Source: Actinomycetes bacterium | GTDB lineage: Bacteria > Actinomycetota > Acidimicrobiia > Acidimicrobiales > Ilumatobacteraceae | Reading direction: 5' to 3' | Assembly (NCBI GenBank): GCA_025359865.1 | Contig: JANYDH010000190.1 | Location: 1 to 50,623, forward strand | DNA: 50,623 nt | Shown: one piece after another, positions 35,993 to 45,375 of the stretch | Numbering within the stretch: the stretch's first letter is position 1 | Layout of the letters: each line of letters begins with the position of its first letter | Made by a program: the position numbers and the translations under genes | Notes under the pieces: model-generated | Databases searched by the model: none | What the model was told of the DNA's origin: nothing | What the model saw: the letters and a program-made list of their open reading frames with translations, nothing else

Positions 35993-36922
35993 TCAGCCTT
36001 GTGGCGGTTGCGGCCATCCGCCCGGTGCCATTGGCGGAGGGCTCGGTGCTGGTGCTGGTGCAGGCTGTTGTGCCGGGGGGATGTAAATCGGCTGCTGCTG
36101 TTGCGGCGGTGCAACGCCGAACGAGGTCGGTGCTGGGGCATAAGCGCCTGGCTGTTGGGCGGCCCATTGCTGCGGTGCTCCACCAGGGGCTCCCGGTGGT
36201 GGCGATTGTAGTGTCGCCGGTCCACTCGCCTTGCGGCGGAGTCCCAACAGGATCAGCGCCAAACCAAGTACGCCTCCGCCGATCATCGCCGCGAGGCCGA
36301 TCGTCTTCAGTCCTGCACCACTCTGCTTCGGATTCTTGCCGACTGAGACGGCGAAGTCGCTCTCATCCGATGCGACAGTCAGTTCGAACGTGCCTGCGGC
36401 ATCGATCGTGACGCTGTTGATCGGCTTGCCGACAAACCCGGCCGCGTCGTACGACGCTCCGACCCCGTCGTCGAGTGAAACCTCGTCACCGCTGTCGTTG
36501 ACCATGGTGAGTGTCACGTCGGGCAACGACGAACCGCCACGATCGTAGGTGGCCTCGGTGTTCGAACAGTCGCCCCTCACAGAACCAATCGAACCCTTGG
36601 TCTCGACGAACACCGTGAACGTACCCGCTTTGTCGAACTCAAGGGTGGTGGTACAGCCGACCGGTGCTCGGGCCAGGCTCTTGACGCCGTCTTCCACTTG
36701 TGATCCCGCCGTGACAAACGCAGCAGCCCCGCCGCCCACGCCACCGATCAGCACCACCAATCCGGCGATGAGCATGCCCTTGCGACGTGACCCGCTCGGA
36801 GAAGTGGAAGCCGGCGCAAACGGCTCACTGGGCTGTTGCACCATGGGTGGTAGTCCGGTCGGCGGACCACCGTATTGTGGCTGCGAAACACCAGGTTGGC
36901 CGGGAATTGGTTGATATGACAT
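35993..36922 (-). CDS. Two-helix membrane protein with Pro/Gln-rich tails, function unknown
   Basis: I do not recognise a family for this 309-residue protein. A Pro/Gln-rich N-terminus (about 45 residues) precedes a membrane helix (about 49-72). An exported domain of about 130 residues follows, with beta-rich repeats such as AGTFTVFVETKG and AGTFELTVAS, and two Cys (in VGCTTT and GDCSNT) that could form a disulfide. A second helix (about 207-227) leads to a cytoplasmic Pro/Gln/Ala-rich tail of about 80 residues. Its stop and start positions place it directly after dapC without a gap, so it is probably cotranscribed with it. Confidence 0.75.
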   Translation of the reverse strand: MSYQPIPGQPGVSQPQYGGPPTGLPPMVQQPSEPFAPASTSPSGSRRKGMLIAGLVVLIGGVGGGAAAFVTAGSQVEDGVKSLARAPVGCTTTLEFDKAGTFTVFVETKGSIGSVRGDCSNTEATYDRGGSSLPDVTLTMVNDSGDEVSLDDGVGASYDAAGFVGKPINSVTIDAAGTFELTVASDESDFAVSVGKNPKQSGAGLKTIGLAAMIGGGVLGLALILLGLRRKASGPATLQSPPPGAPGGAPQQWAAQQPGAYAPAPTSFGVAPPQQQQPIYIPPAQQPAPAPAPSPPPMAPGGWPQPPQG

Positions 36923-38038
36923 TCAGAGCACCCCCAGTCGCTGAGCGACTCGTTCGATTCGGTCCTTAGGTTGTACCACGGCGACACGTACGTTGTGTGC
37001 ACCGCCTGCTCCGTAAAAGTCGCCAGGGCTCACCAGCGCACCCCCGTCAGCGGCCAAACGCTGCGCGAATGCCCACCCGTCGAGAGCATCGAACCACAAA
37101 TAGAACCCACCGGCGGGCAGTGAAATGTTGAGCCCCGACCACGACGACAGAATGTGCGAGACTCGTTCGAGTCGTTCCAGATACAGGTTACGTTGCACCA
37201 ACACGTGAGCGTCGTCGGCCAACGCGGCCAACCCGGCTGCCTGAGCGGGGCCTGGAACCATCATCCCGACGTGCTTGCGGATCTCTTTCAGGTAGTTCAC
37301 CAACGCTTCATCCCCGGCGTAGAAGCCCACCCGCACACCAGCAAGATTGGAGCGCTTCGAAAGTGAATGCACCGCCACCACCCCGTCGAGCCCGGACTCG
37401 AGGATCGTTCGCGGGCGGCCATGCCAGGTGAACTCTGCGTAGCACTCGTCGCTGAACACCGGTACGTCATGGGCGCGGCCCCACGCCGCCGCGGCATCGA
37501 GATCGGTGAGTGCACCGGTGGGGTTCGACGGGCTGTTCACCCACAACATCAGGGCGCGCTCGGCGTCACTCGGAGCAATCGCGTCGAAGTCGATTCCACC
37601 ATCAAGTCGGGCCGGCACCGGTACGGGCCGACATCCCGCCAGCACTGCGCCCATTTCGTACGTGGGATAGGAAATGGCCGGAAAGAGCACCGTGTCACGA
37701 TCGGGAGTGCGGAGCTTGAGATATTGCGGAGTCGTACCCACGAACTCCTTCGTGCCGACACATGCTGCGATCTGAAGGGGCCCAACATCGATGCCGAATC
37801 GGCGATGAATCCACATGCTCATCGCCTCGCGTAACGCGAGCGACCCAATGCTTGCGGGGTATCCACGTTCGCTACCCGAGTGAGCCAATGCATCGAGCAC
37901 CGCTGGTATGGGCGGATCACATGGTGTGCCAATCGACAAATCGACGATGCCACCACCATGGTGGGCGCCTAGCGCGGCAAGACGATCGAGTCGGTCGTAC
38001 GGGTACGGGGGTGGGACGAATCCCTCAGGCCTGGACAT
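36923..38038 (-). CDS. dapC: Succinyldiaminopimelate transaminase DapC
   Basis: This PLP aminotransferase of fold type I (371 residues) makes N-succinyl-LL-2,6-diaminopimelate in the DAP/lysine route. Visible are IVDLSIGTPCDPPIP, GYPASIGSLALREAMSMW, WVNSPSNPTGALTD, the PLP Lys region VHSLSKRSNLAGVRVGF, and the C-terminal AGGFYLWFDALDG. The actinobacterial dapC pattern and the nearby dapF support this over a generic aminotransferase. It starts at ATG 38038, 61 bases after hflX. Confidence 0.88.
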   Translation of the reverse strand: MSRPEGFVPPPYPYDRLDRLAALGAHHGGGIVDLSIGTPCDPPIPAVLDALAHSGSERGYPASIGSLALREAMSMWIHRRFGIDVGPLQIAACVGTKEFVGTTPQYLKLRTPDRDTVLFPAISYPTYEMGAVLAGCRPVPVPARLDGGIDFDAIAPSDAERALMLWVNSPSNPTGALTDLDAAAAWGRAHDVPVFSDECYAEFTWHGRPRTILESGLDGVVAVHSLSKRSNLAGVRVGFYAGDEALVNYLKEIRKHVGMMVPGPAQAAGLAALADDAHVLVQRNLYLERLERVSHILSSWSGLNISLPAGGFYLWFDALDGWAFAQRLAADGGALVSPGDFYGAGGAHNVRVAVVQPKDRIERVAQRLGVL

Positions 38039-38099
38039 GCTTCATCAGTGTGCCGGAAGTCGGGTCGGTACTACGAACGCGGCTCGATCGGCCGAACCG

Positions 38100-39419
38100 T
38101 CACTGAAGAGGCGGAGTTCGGGCAACGACGTACTCCGACAGACGGCCGACCGACGCATCGGCGAGTCGTGCGCGCACGCGGACGCCCTGCTCCTCGTGTG
38201 CGGTAGAGACGACCTCGCCCTCGCGGTGGACCGCCGCCAAGATGTCACCGCGCTCGAACGGAATCAGCAACTCGACCACCTTGGAGATTGAGCGCAGCCT
38301 GTCGCCAAGGGCCAGGAGCAACTCGTCGACTCCATCACCAGTGAGCGCGCTGATGGCGAGCGACCCCTCATGCGTGCTGACCAACTCGTCCGCCACCTCG
38401 GCGGCGCGATCAGACTTGTTGAAGACCAACATCTCGGGCACCTCGAGGGCGCCGATCTCACCGAGCACCTTGCGAACCGCCGCGATCTGACCTTCTGGGT
38501 CCGGGGCGGCGGAATCAACGACATGCACCAAAAAGTCTGCTGCGCTTGCTACTTCGAGCGTGCCCTTGAACGCCTCGATCAAGCCGTGAGGTAGCCGCCG
38601 AACAAAGCCGACAGTATCGGTGAGCAAGACAGGCTCGCCGCCGGGCAGCGACAGTCGTCGGGTGGTGGGGTCGAGGGTCGCGAACAACCGATCCTCAACC
38701 AGCACGCCGGCTTGCGTCAGTCGATTCAACAACGCGCTCTTGCCTGCGTTCGTGTAGCCAACGATCGTGACCGCCGCCAGACCGCTACGCGACCGACTCT
38801 TGCGCTGAAGTTGACGCGTGGACAGCAGGTCGGCGAGGTCGGTCTCGAGTTTGGTGATGCGGCGACTGAGTGTTCGCCTGTCGGTCTCGAGTTTGGTCTC
38901 ACCCTTGCCACGAGTACGAGTGCCAATACCGCCCGATTGCTGAGACAGATTGCCTTTGATGCCGCGACGCAGTCGCGGCCGACGGTACCGCAGCAACGCC
39001 AACTCAACCTGAGCCTTACCTTCCAGCGTGTGGGCGTTCTGACCGAAAATGTCGAGGATCACCGCCGTGCGATCGAGCGCGGTTCGACCCAGCAGCTTTT
39101 CGAGATTGAACTGTTGAGCTGGGTTGAGGTCGTTGTCGAACACGACTGTGTCAGCATCGACAGCGAGGCAGAGGTCCCTCAATTCTTCGACCTTGCCCTT
39201 GCCGATGTACCAGGTATGGTCGGGTGCATCCCGCTTTTGAACGAGCCGACCTGCCTCGTCGGCGCCCGCTGTATCGACGAGCAACGCGAGCTCGTCGAGT
39301 CCGGCCTCGGTATCGGCGTCGGTATGGCCTGGCAGGGTCACGCCTACCAACACGATCCGCTCGCGCTTGGTCCGCTCAATCAGTGTTGCGCCGAGTGCCT
39401 GGTTGTACGGACTATTCAT
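38100..39419 (-). CDS. hflX: Ribosome-associated GTPase HflX
   Basis: HflX (439 residues) splits stalled or hibernating 70S ribosomes. The N-terminal domain has GLDELALLVDTAGAD and YIGKGKVEEL. A coiled coil follows (TRTRGKGETKLETDRR). The GTPase domain has G1 GYTNAGKS, G3 DTVGFV and G4 NKSD. The ATG overlaps the dapF stop (ATGA), making a coupled run dapF-hflX-dapC. Its place after miaA/dapF is common in actinobacteria. Confidence 0.95.
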   Translation of the reverse strand: MNSPYNQALGATLIERTKRERIVLVGVTLPGHTDADTEAGLDELALLVDTAGADEAGRLVQKRDAPDHTWYIGKGKVEELRDLCLAVDADTVVFDNDLNPAQQFNLEKLLGRTALDRTAVILDIFGQNAHTLEGKAQVELALLRYRRPRLRRGIKGNLSQQSGGIGTRTRGKGETKLETDRRTLSRRITKLETDLADLLSTRQLQRKSRSRSGLAAVTIVGYTNAGKSALLNRLTQAGVLVEDRLFATLDPTTRRLSLPGGEPVLLTDTVGFVRRLPHGLIEAFKGTLEVASAADFLVHVVDSAAPDPEGQIAAVRKVLGEIGALEVPEMLVFNKSDRAAEVADELVSTHEGSLAISALTGDGVDELLLALGDRLRSISKVVELLIPFERGDILAAVHREGEVVSTAHEEQGVRVRARLADASVGRLSEYVVARTPPLQ

Positions 39420-40237
39420 GAGTGAATGCTCTCGTAATGATAGGAGTGCACCGCGACAGTGCCGATGAACACGGTCGGGCCGATGAGTGTGACATGACCC
39501 GCAACAGGCTCATCGAGGTGAACCGTTGCGGACCCGCCATCCATGTGGACAACTACCTGGCCGGTTCCGGCGGGCACAAAACCCCATGACACAGCAGCCC
39601 AGGCGCTGGCGCACGCACCGGTGCCACATGCTTCGGTGATACCGGCACCTCGCTCGTGAACACGCATCGTGATGGCATCGGGCTGCGGCCCCGGTTCGAT
39701 GATCTCGAGATTCGTCCCCGGTACCTGTCGGCCGAGATCTGCCAGATCGACGGCCGTGACATCATCGACGCCAACAACGGTATGAGGGTTACCGAGGCTG
39801 AGGTGTGCTACCGGCCGATCAGGATTACAACCGAGTGCTTGCCACCCGGCAGGCGGCGCGCCTGGTAACACCGGCCCCATGTCGACACTGACATCAAGCG
39901 TGTCATCTCGGTCGGTAGCCAAGAGTTGCACCAGTCGAGAGCCGGCGTCGGTCAGGATCAACTGAGGCCTCAGATCGCCACGTCGGGCGGCCAGCGCTTG
40001 AGCGAAACAGCGGATGCCGTTGCCGCTCATCTCGGCACGACTGCCGTCGGCGTTGTACAGCACCATCCTGGCTGCGTACCCCGGCTCGGATTCTCCGACC
40101 AGTAAACCGTCAGCCCCAATGCCGCGCCGCCTGCTGCACAGCCGTACGGCGAGCGCGGCGAGATCGTCGACGTCGGGATGGAAGACGACCAGGAAGTCGT
40201 TGCCCAGACCATGGTGCTTGGAGAGTTCGAGGATCAT
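39416..40237 (-). CDS. dapF: Diaminopimelate epimerase DapF with Ser at the first catalytic Cys position
   Basis: DapF (273 residues) converts LL-DAP to meso-DAP with two catalytic Cys. The frame is HHGLGNDFLVV near the start, RRRGIGADGLL, NADGSRAEMSGNGIRCF, LSLGNPHTVVGV, ERGAGITEACGTGACAS. The family signature has Cys in DGSx4CGNG; here that position is Ser71 (AGC, 40025-40027). C77 lies six residues on, and the second catalytic Cys, C204, is kept. It may be a lineage variant that still works, or be impaired. ATGA overlaps couple it to miaA and hflX. Confidence 0.93.
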   Translation of the reverse strand: MILELSKHHGLGNDFLVVFHPDVDDLAALAVRLCSRRRGIGADGLLVGESEPGYAARMVLYNADGSRAEMSGNGIRCFAQALAARRGDLRPQLILTDAGSRLVQLLATDRDDTLDVSVDMGPVLPGAPPAGWQALGCNPDRPVAHLSLGNPHTVVGVDDVTAVDLADLGRQVPGTNLEIIEPGPQPDAITMRVHERGAGITEACGTGACASAWAAVSWGFVPAGTGQVVVHMDGGSATVHLDEPVAGHVTLIGPTVFIGTVAVHSYHYESIHS

Positions 40238-41166
40238 TGCCGGTTCAAGTCTCTCAGAACGGGCAGCACTTCTGCGACCGGATTGCGAACCACGTCGAGC
40301 CAGTGCACCCGCGGATCACGTCGGAACCAACGTTCTTGACGAACGGCGAACTGCCGGGTACGTACCACGATCTGCTCGATCGCCTCAGAACGTGAGGATC
40401 GTCCTTCGAGATGGTCGATCAACTCTTTATAGCCGAGCGCCTGTCTCGCCGTGCGCGACAGTCCACCCGGTGCTGCTAGAAGCGACGTGACCTCGTCTAC
40501 AAGGCCACGATCGATCATGTGGTGGACCCGGCGTTTGATCCGGGCGCCCAGTTCCGCACGTGGCCACCGCAGACCGACCATCGTGAACGGCACCTCGGGG
40601 TAACTGTTCAACCCGGGTCCGAACGAACTGAACAGACGTCCACTCCCCCGGCACACTTCGAGCGCACGTACGACCCGCCTCGTGTTGGTCGGCTCCATCC
40701 TTGACGCCGCGACCGGATCAAGCGCCTGCAAGTCTGCATAGACCGAGAGAACTCCCTCGTCCTGTGCGCGTTGTTCGAGTTCGGTGCGCAACGAGGGCCA
40801 AGTTCCCGGTATCTCCATCGGATCGGTGATCGCGCGCAAGTACAACCCGGTGCCCGCGACCAGCACTGGAAAGCCCCCACCGTTGGCGATCATTTCCAGC
40901 GCCGCTCCCGCCGCTGTGACAAACTCGGCCACGGTGAAGTCGTCACCAGCATCGGCCAGGTCGAGTCCATGATGCGGCACCTCGACGCGATCGGTGGTCG
41001 TTGGCTTCGCCGTACCGATGTCCATCCCCCGGTACACCTGCATCGCGTCGACCACAACGATCTCGACCCCAGTTGTGGTAGCTGCGTACGCCATTGCGAC
41101 ATCGCTCTTACCGCTCGCTGTCGGACCGAGCACCACCAGCGGCAACCTCGACACTGCCGAACTCAA
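40234..41166 (-). CDS. miaA: tRNA dimethylallyltransferase MiaA
   Basis: MiaA (310 residues) adds a dimethylallyl group to A37 of tRNAs that read codons beginning with U. The P-loop GPTASGKSDVAM, DAMQVYRGMDIGTAKP, PHHGLDLADAGDDFTVAEF and GTGLYLRAITD are seen. Late on come RQALGYKELIDHLEG and TRQFAVRQERWFRRD, the tRNA-contact segment. The start appears to be TTG at 41166, overlapping the miaB stop (TTGA). MiaB works next in the same modification pathway. Confidence 0.95.
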   Translation of the reverse strand: MSSAVSRLPLVVLGPTASGKSDVAMAYAATTTGVEIVVVDAMQVYRGMDIGTAKPTTTDRVEVPHHGLDLADAGDDFTVAEFVTAAGAALEMIANGGGFPVLVAGTGLYLRAITDPMEIPGTWPSLRTELEQRAQDEGVLSVYADLQALDPVAASRMEPTNTRRVVRALEVCRGSGRLFSSFGPGLNSYPEVPFTMVGLRWPRAELGARIKRRVHHMIDRGLVDEVTSLLAAPGGLSRTARQALGYKELIDHLEGRSSRSEAIEQIVVRTRQFAVRQERWFRRDPRVHWLDVVRNPVAEVLPVLRDLNRQ

Positions 41167-42581
41167 CCTGCCAAAACGGCAAGGCGCCGTTTGTGGGTCG
41201 GCTCGCTGAGCAACTCGCGGAACTCTCCGACAAGGTGATGCGGTGCGGCGCCGGTGACCTCGACCGTTGCGTAGGCACCGGCACGGATCGGGCGCAGCGG
41301 CGTGAAGTGTACGAGCTTGTTCTGACGAGTTCTTCCCGACACGACCGACGGATCTTTCCGGCTCGGACCCTCGACCAGAACTTCTTCGACACGGCCGATC
41401 CGGTCGCGATGCTTTGCGAGCGCGCTGCGTTCGACAACGACACGGAGTCGCTCGAACCGTTCGGCGACGACGCTTGGCGCCACGAAGTGGTCGACCAGCG
41501 TGGCAGCCTCCGTGCCCTCGCGTGGCGAGAACAAGAACGTGTAGGCGTAGTCGTACTCCGCTGCGGCGGACACTTCGAGCGTGCGCTCGAAGTCGTCGTC
41601 GGTTTCGCCAGGAAATCCGACGATGATGTCGGTCGACACGGCGAGGTCGTCGATCGCGACACGACCCTGTTGCAAACGATCGAGATACCGCTCTGCGGTG
41701 TAGCCACGGTGCATCACCGCCAGCAATCGATCAGAACCGGATTGCAGCGGATAGTGGAGGTGTTCGCACACCGCAGCATTCGCTGCCATCGCCGCGAACG
41801 TGTCGGCACGCATGTCCTTTGGATGGGGACTCGTGAACCTCACCCGGCGCAGTCCGGGCACCGCTGCGACCTGACCGAGCAGCTCGGAAAACAACGGTCG
41901 GAGCTTTACCGCGCCATCACCTCCCTGGCGTGCCGAGAGCTGGATGTCGCGCCCATAGCTGTTGACGTTCTGGCCGAGCAGCGTGACCTCGGAAACCCCT
42001 TGGGACACCAACAGTTGGACCTCGTCGACGATTTCAGCGAACGGACGACTGATCTCCGCGCCACGCACGCTGGGCACAATGCAAAATGCGCACGAGTTGT
42101 CGCAGCCAATCTGGATCGTGACCCACGCGTTGTAGGAGTTCTCACGCCGCGCCGGTAGCGCTGAGGGGAATTGAGCGTGATCGTCGAGAACCGCCGCGTC
42201 GAAGATCTCAGTCACCGAGCCGTGGACTGTGGCATGCTGCAAGAGTTCACTGGCCCGATGGACGTTGTGGGTACCTAGGACAACGTCGGCCCAAGGAGCG
42301 CGCTGTCGGACCGTATCGCGATCCTTCTGTGCAAGACAGCCCGACACCACGATCTGGCGGCCTTCCTTGAGCGCCTTCCATGCCCTCAGATGTCCGAGAT
42401 TGCCGTACAACTTGTTGTCGGCGTTTTCCCGAATGCAACAGGTGTTGAGCACCACCACATCGGCTTCGTCTTGATGGTCGACAGCAACCATGCCGTCTGC
42501 ATCGAGTAACCCAGAAATTCGCTCGGAGTCGTGCTCGTTCATCTGACACCCGTAGGTATGCACGATGTATCGACGGGTCAC
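41163..42581 (-). CDS. miaB: tRNA-2-methylthio-N6-dimethylallyladenosine synthase MiaB
   Basis: This radical SAM methylthiotransferase (472 residues) adds the 2-methylthio group to i6A37. The N-terminal UPF0004 domain carries three cluster Cys (YGCQMN, NTCCIREN, SGCLAQ). The radical SAM motif is C-D-N-S-C-A-F-C in IGCDNSCAFCIVPSVRG. The TRAM domain closes the protein (GRTRQNKLVHF). The start is GTG at 42581. miaB, miaA, dapF and hflX form one tightly overlapping minus-strand run downstream of recA. Confidence 0.95.
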   Translation of the reverse strand: MTRRYIVHTYGCQMNEHDSERISGLLDADGMVAVDHQDEADVVVLNTCCIRENADNKLYGNLGHLRAWKALKEGRQIVVSGCLAQKDRDTVRQRAPWADVVLGTHNVHRASELLQHATVHGSVTEIFDAAVLDDHAQFPSALPARRENSYNAWVTIQIGCDNSCAFCIVPSVRGAEISRPFAEIVDEVQLLVSQGVSEVTLLGQNVNSYGRDIQLSARQGGDGAVKLRPLFSELLGQVAAVPGLRRVRFTSPHPKDMRADTFAAMAANAAVCEHLHYPLQSGSDRLLAVMHRGYTAERYLDRLQQGRVAIDDLAVSTDIIVGFPGETDDDFERTLEVSAAAEYDYAYTFLFSPREGTEAATLVDHFVAPSVVAERFERLRVVVERSALAKHRDRIGRVEEVLVEGPSRKDPSVVSGRTRQNKLVHFTPLRPIRAGAYATVEVTGAAPHHLVGEFRELLSEPTHKRRLAVLAG

Positions 42582-42635
42582 AGCGAATCAGACTATCTCT
42601 GGCAGCCAGATGCGCACCGTTGTCGGCCGTGTCGG

Positions 42636-42669
42636 CCGGGTGGTCGCCGAGACGGCGGCGACCACCCGG
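42636..42669 (-). terminator. recA terminator hairpin
   Basis: CCGGGTGGTCGCC pairs perfectly with GGCGACCACCCGG (13 pairs) around an eight-base loop, starting four bases after the recA stop. No T tract follows. It should separate recA from miaB at least partly. Confidence 0.75.
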
Positions 42670-42673
42670 TAGA

Positions 42674-43741
42674 TCAGGAGACGATCGTGATTGGTGCGTC
42701 GTCGTCGACAGTGAACCCGGTGGTTGCAGCGACATCTTCGGGACCGGCCTCGCCGATACCCGCCTGTTTGCGCACCCGGTCGGAGATTTCCATCATCACC
42801 TCGGGGTTCTCGATCAGATAGTTCTTGGCGTTCTCACGACCCTGGCCGAGCTGCTCACCCTCGTACGTGAACCATGCACCCGACTTCTTGACGATCGCCA
42901 TGTCGACTGCCATGTCGAGCAGCGAACCCTCACGGCTGATGCCCTTGCCGTACATGATGTCGAACTCGGCTTGCTTGAACGGCGGCGCGACCTTGTTCTT
43001 GACGACCTTCACCCGCGTGCGTGACCCGGTGATCTCGGTGCCATCCTTGATGCTCTCAATACGACGGATATCGAGGCGGACCGACGAGTAGAACTTCAGC
43101 GCCCGACCACCTGGGGTGGTCTCGGGTGATCCGAACATGACGCCGATCTTTTCGCGCAATTGGTTGATGAAGATTGCAATGGTATTGGTCTTGTTGACGT
43201 TGCCGGTGAGTTTACGCAGCGCCTGACTCATGAGACGTGCTTGCAGACCGACATGGGTGTCGCCCATGTCGCCCTCGAGTTCGGCACGAGGCGTAAGAGC
43301 TGCCACCGAGTCGATGACGACGATGTCGATCGCTCCGGACCGGATGAGCATGTCGGTGATTTCGAGTGCTTGCTCGCCGGTATCTGGCTGCGAGATCAGC
43401 AGCTGATCGATATCGACCCCGATGGCCCGGGCGTACACAGGATCCATCGCGTGTTCGGCGTCGACATAGGCACAAATGCCACCGTTGCGTTGCGCCTCGG
43501 CCACGACATGCATGGCGAGCGTCGACTTACCCGAGGATTCGGGACCGAAGATCTCGACGATACGCCCACGAGGCAAGCCACCCACGCCGAGCGCTAGGTC
43601 GAGCGACAGCGCACCTGTCGAGATGGTCTCGATGGCCATGGAACTCTTTTCGCCCATCCGCATGATGGACCCTTTACCGAACTGCTTGTCGATCTGGCCA
43701 AGTGCCATCTCGAGTGCCTTGTCGCGGTCATTTCCACGCAT
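42674..43741 (-). CDS. recA: Recombinase RecA
   Basis: RecA (355 residues) forms filaments on single-stranded DNA, exchanges strands and triggers LexA cleavage. Walker A is [19 protein letters not shown] is the Walker B strand; loop 2 and the [21 protein letters not shown] segment are intact. The C-terminus is short and acidic. The ATG has GGAG six bases upstream. The promoter carries a perfect LexA box (see separate entry). No recX follows; miaB comes next. Confidence 0.98.
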   Translation of the reverse strand: MRGNDRDKALEMALGQIDKQFGKGSIMRMGEKSSMAIETISTGALSLDLALGVGGLPRGRIVEIFGPESSGKSTLAMHVVAEAQRNGGICAYVDAEHAMDPVYARAIGVDIDQLLISQPDTGEQALEITDMLIRSGAIDIVVIDSVAALTPRAELEGDMGDTHVGLQARLMSQALRKLTGNVNKTNTIAIFINQLREKIGVMFGSPETTPGGRALKFYSSVRLDIRRIESIKDGTEITGSRTRVKVVKNKVAPPFKQAEFDIMYGKGISREGSLLDMAVDMAIVKKSGAWFTYEGEQLGQGRENAKNYLIENPEVMMEISDRVRKQAGIGEAGPEDVAATTGFTVDDDAPITIVS

Positions 43742-43776
43742 TGTGTACTCCGTTTCTGCCTTCGGGTTTCGGGGTA

Positions 43777-43809
43777 GTGGTGTGATCTGGTGTGGTGTGA
43801 TCTGGTGTG
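43777..43809. repeat. 15-base tandem repeat in the recA leader
   Basis: GTGGTGTGATCTGGT occurs twice in tandem and continues with GTGA. It lies about 40-70 bases upstream of the recA start, inside the transcribed leader. Confidence 0.85.
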
Positions 43810-43944
43810 AATAGGGAGCCGCTTTTCACGGCGCCGAACGTGCTCGAGAACCTGCAGCCCGCACCGTACGGAAAGGGTGTGACAGGGTTTCGCCGGAGGC
43901 GAGATTCGGGTGGGATGGTGGACCGTCGTGGTCCGAATCACAGC

Positions 43945-43973
43945 AGTGTAACTACGAACAGTCGTTCGATCAA
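43945..43973 (-). promoter_or_regulatory. recA promoter with LexA box in the spacer
   Basis: Minus strand: TTGATC (43968-43973), 17 bases, TACACT (43945-43950). The perfect LexA box CGAACGACTGTTCG is at 43955-43968, within the spacer and touching the -35. It is identical to the perfect box in the LysM promoter spacer. The mRNA would have a leader of about 200 bases. Confidence 0.88.
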
Positions 43974-44043
43974 GTCTTTCCTTCGTGACCGACAAAGAAA
44001 GTCCAGTCGACCCGGCGCGATAGCGGGGCGTAACGTCGCAGAC

Positions 44044-44823
44044 ATGGACCAACCTCAGTTCGAGACCCTGCTCGTCGACATCCACGGACCAGTCGGATCC
44101 CTGCAGTTGAATCGGCCCGAGCAGCTCAATCCACTCAGCATCACGACGCTCTACGAACTCGAAGAGGCGGCCCGATGGTTCGACCAGCACCATGATCTGA
44201 AGGTGGTGATCATCTCCGGAGCGGGACGCGCGATGTCGTCCGGGGCCGACCTTGGCGGCTTCGCCGGTGCAACTGCGACCCGCGAAGACCGCGAACAAGG
44301 AGGCCGGATGGCTCGGGCGATCGAAGAGATGCGGGCAGTCACCATTGCGCGGATCCACGGGTGGTGTGTCGGTGGTGGCTTCGTCTTGGCATCAGCATGC
44401 GATCTCCGCGTTGCTGGCGCGTCGACATGGTTCAGTATTCCCGAGGTCGACCTGGGTATTCCGCTCACATGGGGAGCAATCCCCCGACTCGTTCGCGACA
44501 TCGGCCCTGCGCTCACGAAGGAACTGGTGATGACCTGTCGCCCGTTCGACGCCGAGGAGGCGAGGTCGATCGGTTTCCTCAACCGGGTGGTCGCCGATGA
44601 CGAACTGGTGAACGAGGTCGATGCACTCGCTGCAACGTTGGCCGGCAAGGCGAAGCTGGCCTTGCTTGCCACGAAGTCTCACGTGAACGCCGTCTCCGAG
44701 ACGATGGTCGGCACCGCTCGCAGTTGGGCCGATGCCGATTCGCTGTCGGCCGGGTTCGCTGACCCCGAGGGAAGAGCGAAAGCACAGCAATACCTGGAGC
44801 GTCGCCGATCACGTGCGCGGTGA
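44044..44823 (+). CDS. Enoyl-CoA hydratase/isomerase family protein
   Basis: The 259-residue crotonase-fold protein begins at MDQPQFETLLVDIHGPVGSLQLNRPEQLNPLS; the longer open frame upstream covers the recA promoter and is not coding. Oxyanion-hole segments are SGAGRAMSSGADLGGF and RIHGWCVGGGFVLASACDLRVA. IPEVDLGIPLTWGAIPRLVRDIG follows. Members hydrate or isomerise acyl-CoA thioesters; the substrate cannot be told. Its stop overlaps the end of the convergent next gene by 15 bases. Confidence 0.88.
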   Translation: MDQPQFETLLVDIHGPVGSLQLNRPEQLNPLSITTLYELEEAARWFDQHHDLKVVIISGAGRAMSSGADLGGFAGATATREDREQGGRMARAIEEMRAVTIARIHGWCVGGGFVLASACDLRVAGASTWFSIPEVDLGIPLTWGAIPRLVRDIGPALTKELVMTCRPFDAEEARSIGFLNRVVADDELVNEVDALAATLAGKAKLALLATKSHVNAVSETMVGTARSWADADSLSAGFADPEGRAKAQQYLERRRSRAR

Positions 44824-45303
44824 CCGGCCACCGCGGCCACCGCGGCCACCCGATCGCCGAGCACCGGCCGGCAGGGTTGCGGTGCGAGTCGACGATTCGG
44901 CACACGCTGCCGCTGCGTCGTCCAACTCCGTTTGGTCGGGCGGGTGCACCCGAAGGTCGATGGCGAGCCAAATGGTATATGTGAACGGATAAACAGCCAC
45001 CGGAACCGTTGCCGCCATTGCGCATAGCGCAACGACCAGCGGTACCGCTGGGATCGTGGGCGCGGTATCAATGATGACGATGGCCATTACCACGGCGACA
45101 GCGGCGAATGTGAGAATCGTGTTGATCGTGATGGCACCCATCTCGAAACCGACCTCACGACGCCAACGGATCCCACACGTTCGACATCGGTCGTGGCGGC
45201 GGAACCATCCCTTCAAGAAGGTGCGCCGTGACCCGCACTGCGGGCACCTCAGCGAGCATGCTCGGCAGAGCATCGTGGGAAGGTTCTCATGATCGATCAA
45301 CAC
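44809..45303 (-). CDS. DUF983-like zinc-ribbon membrane protein
   Basis: The protein has up to 164 residues. Two CxxC pairs near the N-terminus (RCPQCGSRRTF and RCRTCGIRW) form a zinc-ribbon-like knuckle. Two membrane helices (about 58-80 and 83-108) and a Gly/Arg-rich tail follow. This resembles the DUF983 family of unknown function. The GTG at 45303 lacks a ribosome site; the ATG at 45273 (MLCRACSLRCPQCG) is an alternative start. Confidence 0.7.
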   Translation of the reverse strand: MLIDHENLPTMLCRACSLRCPQCGSRRTFLKGWFRRHDRCRTCGIRWRREVGFEMGAITINTILTFAAVAVVMAIVIIDTAPTIPAVPLVVALCAMAATVPVAVYPFTYTIWLAIDLRVHPPDQTELDDAAAACAESSTRTATLPAGARRSGGRGGRGGRSPRT

Positions 45304-45375
45304 CGCGGAACTCTACGCGGAACGAGTTGCCGTCGGGTTCTACCCTTTTGCGCGTGAATCGGCCACAATAGGGAG

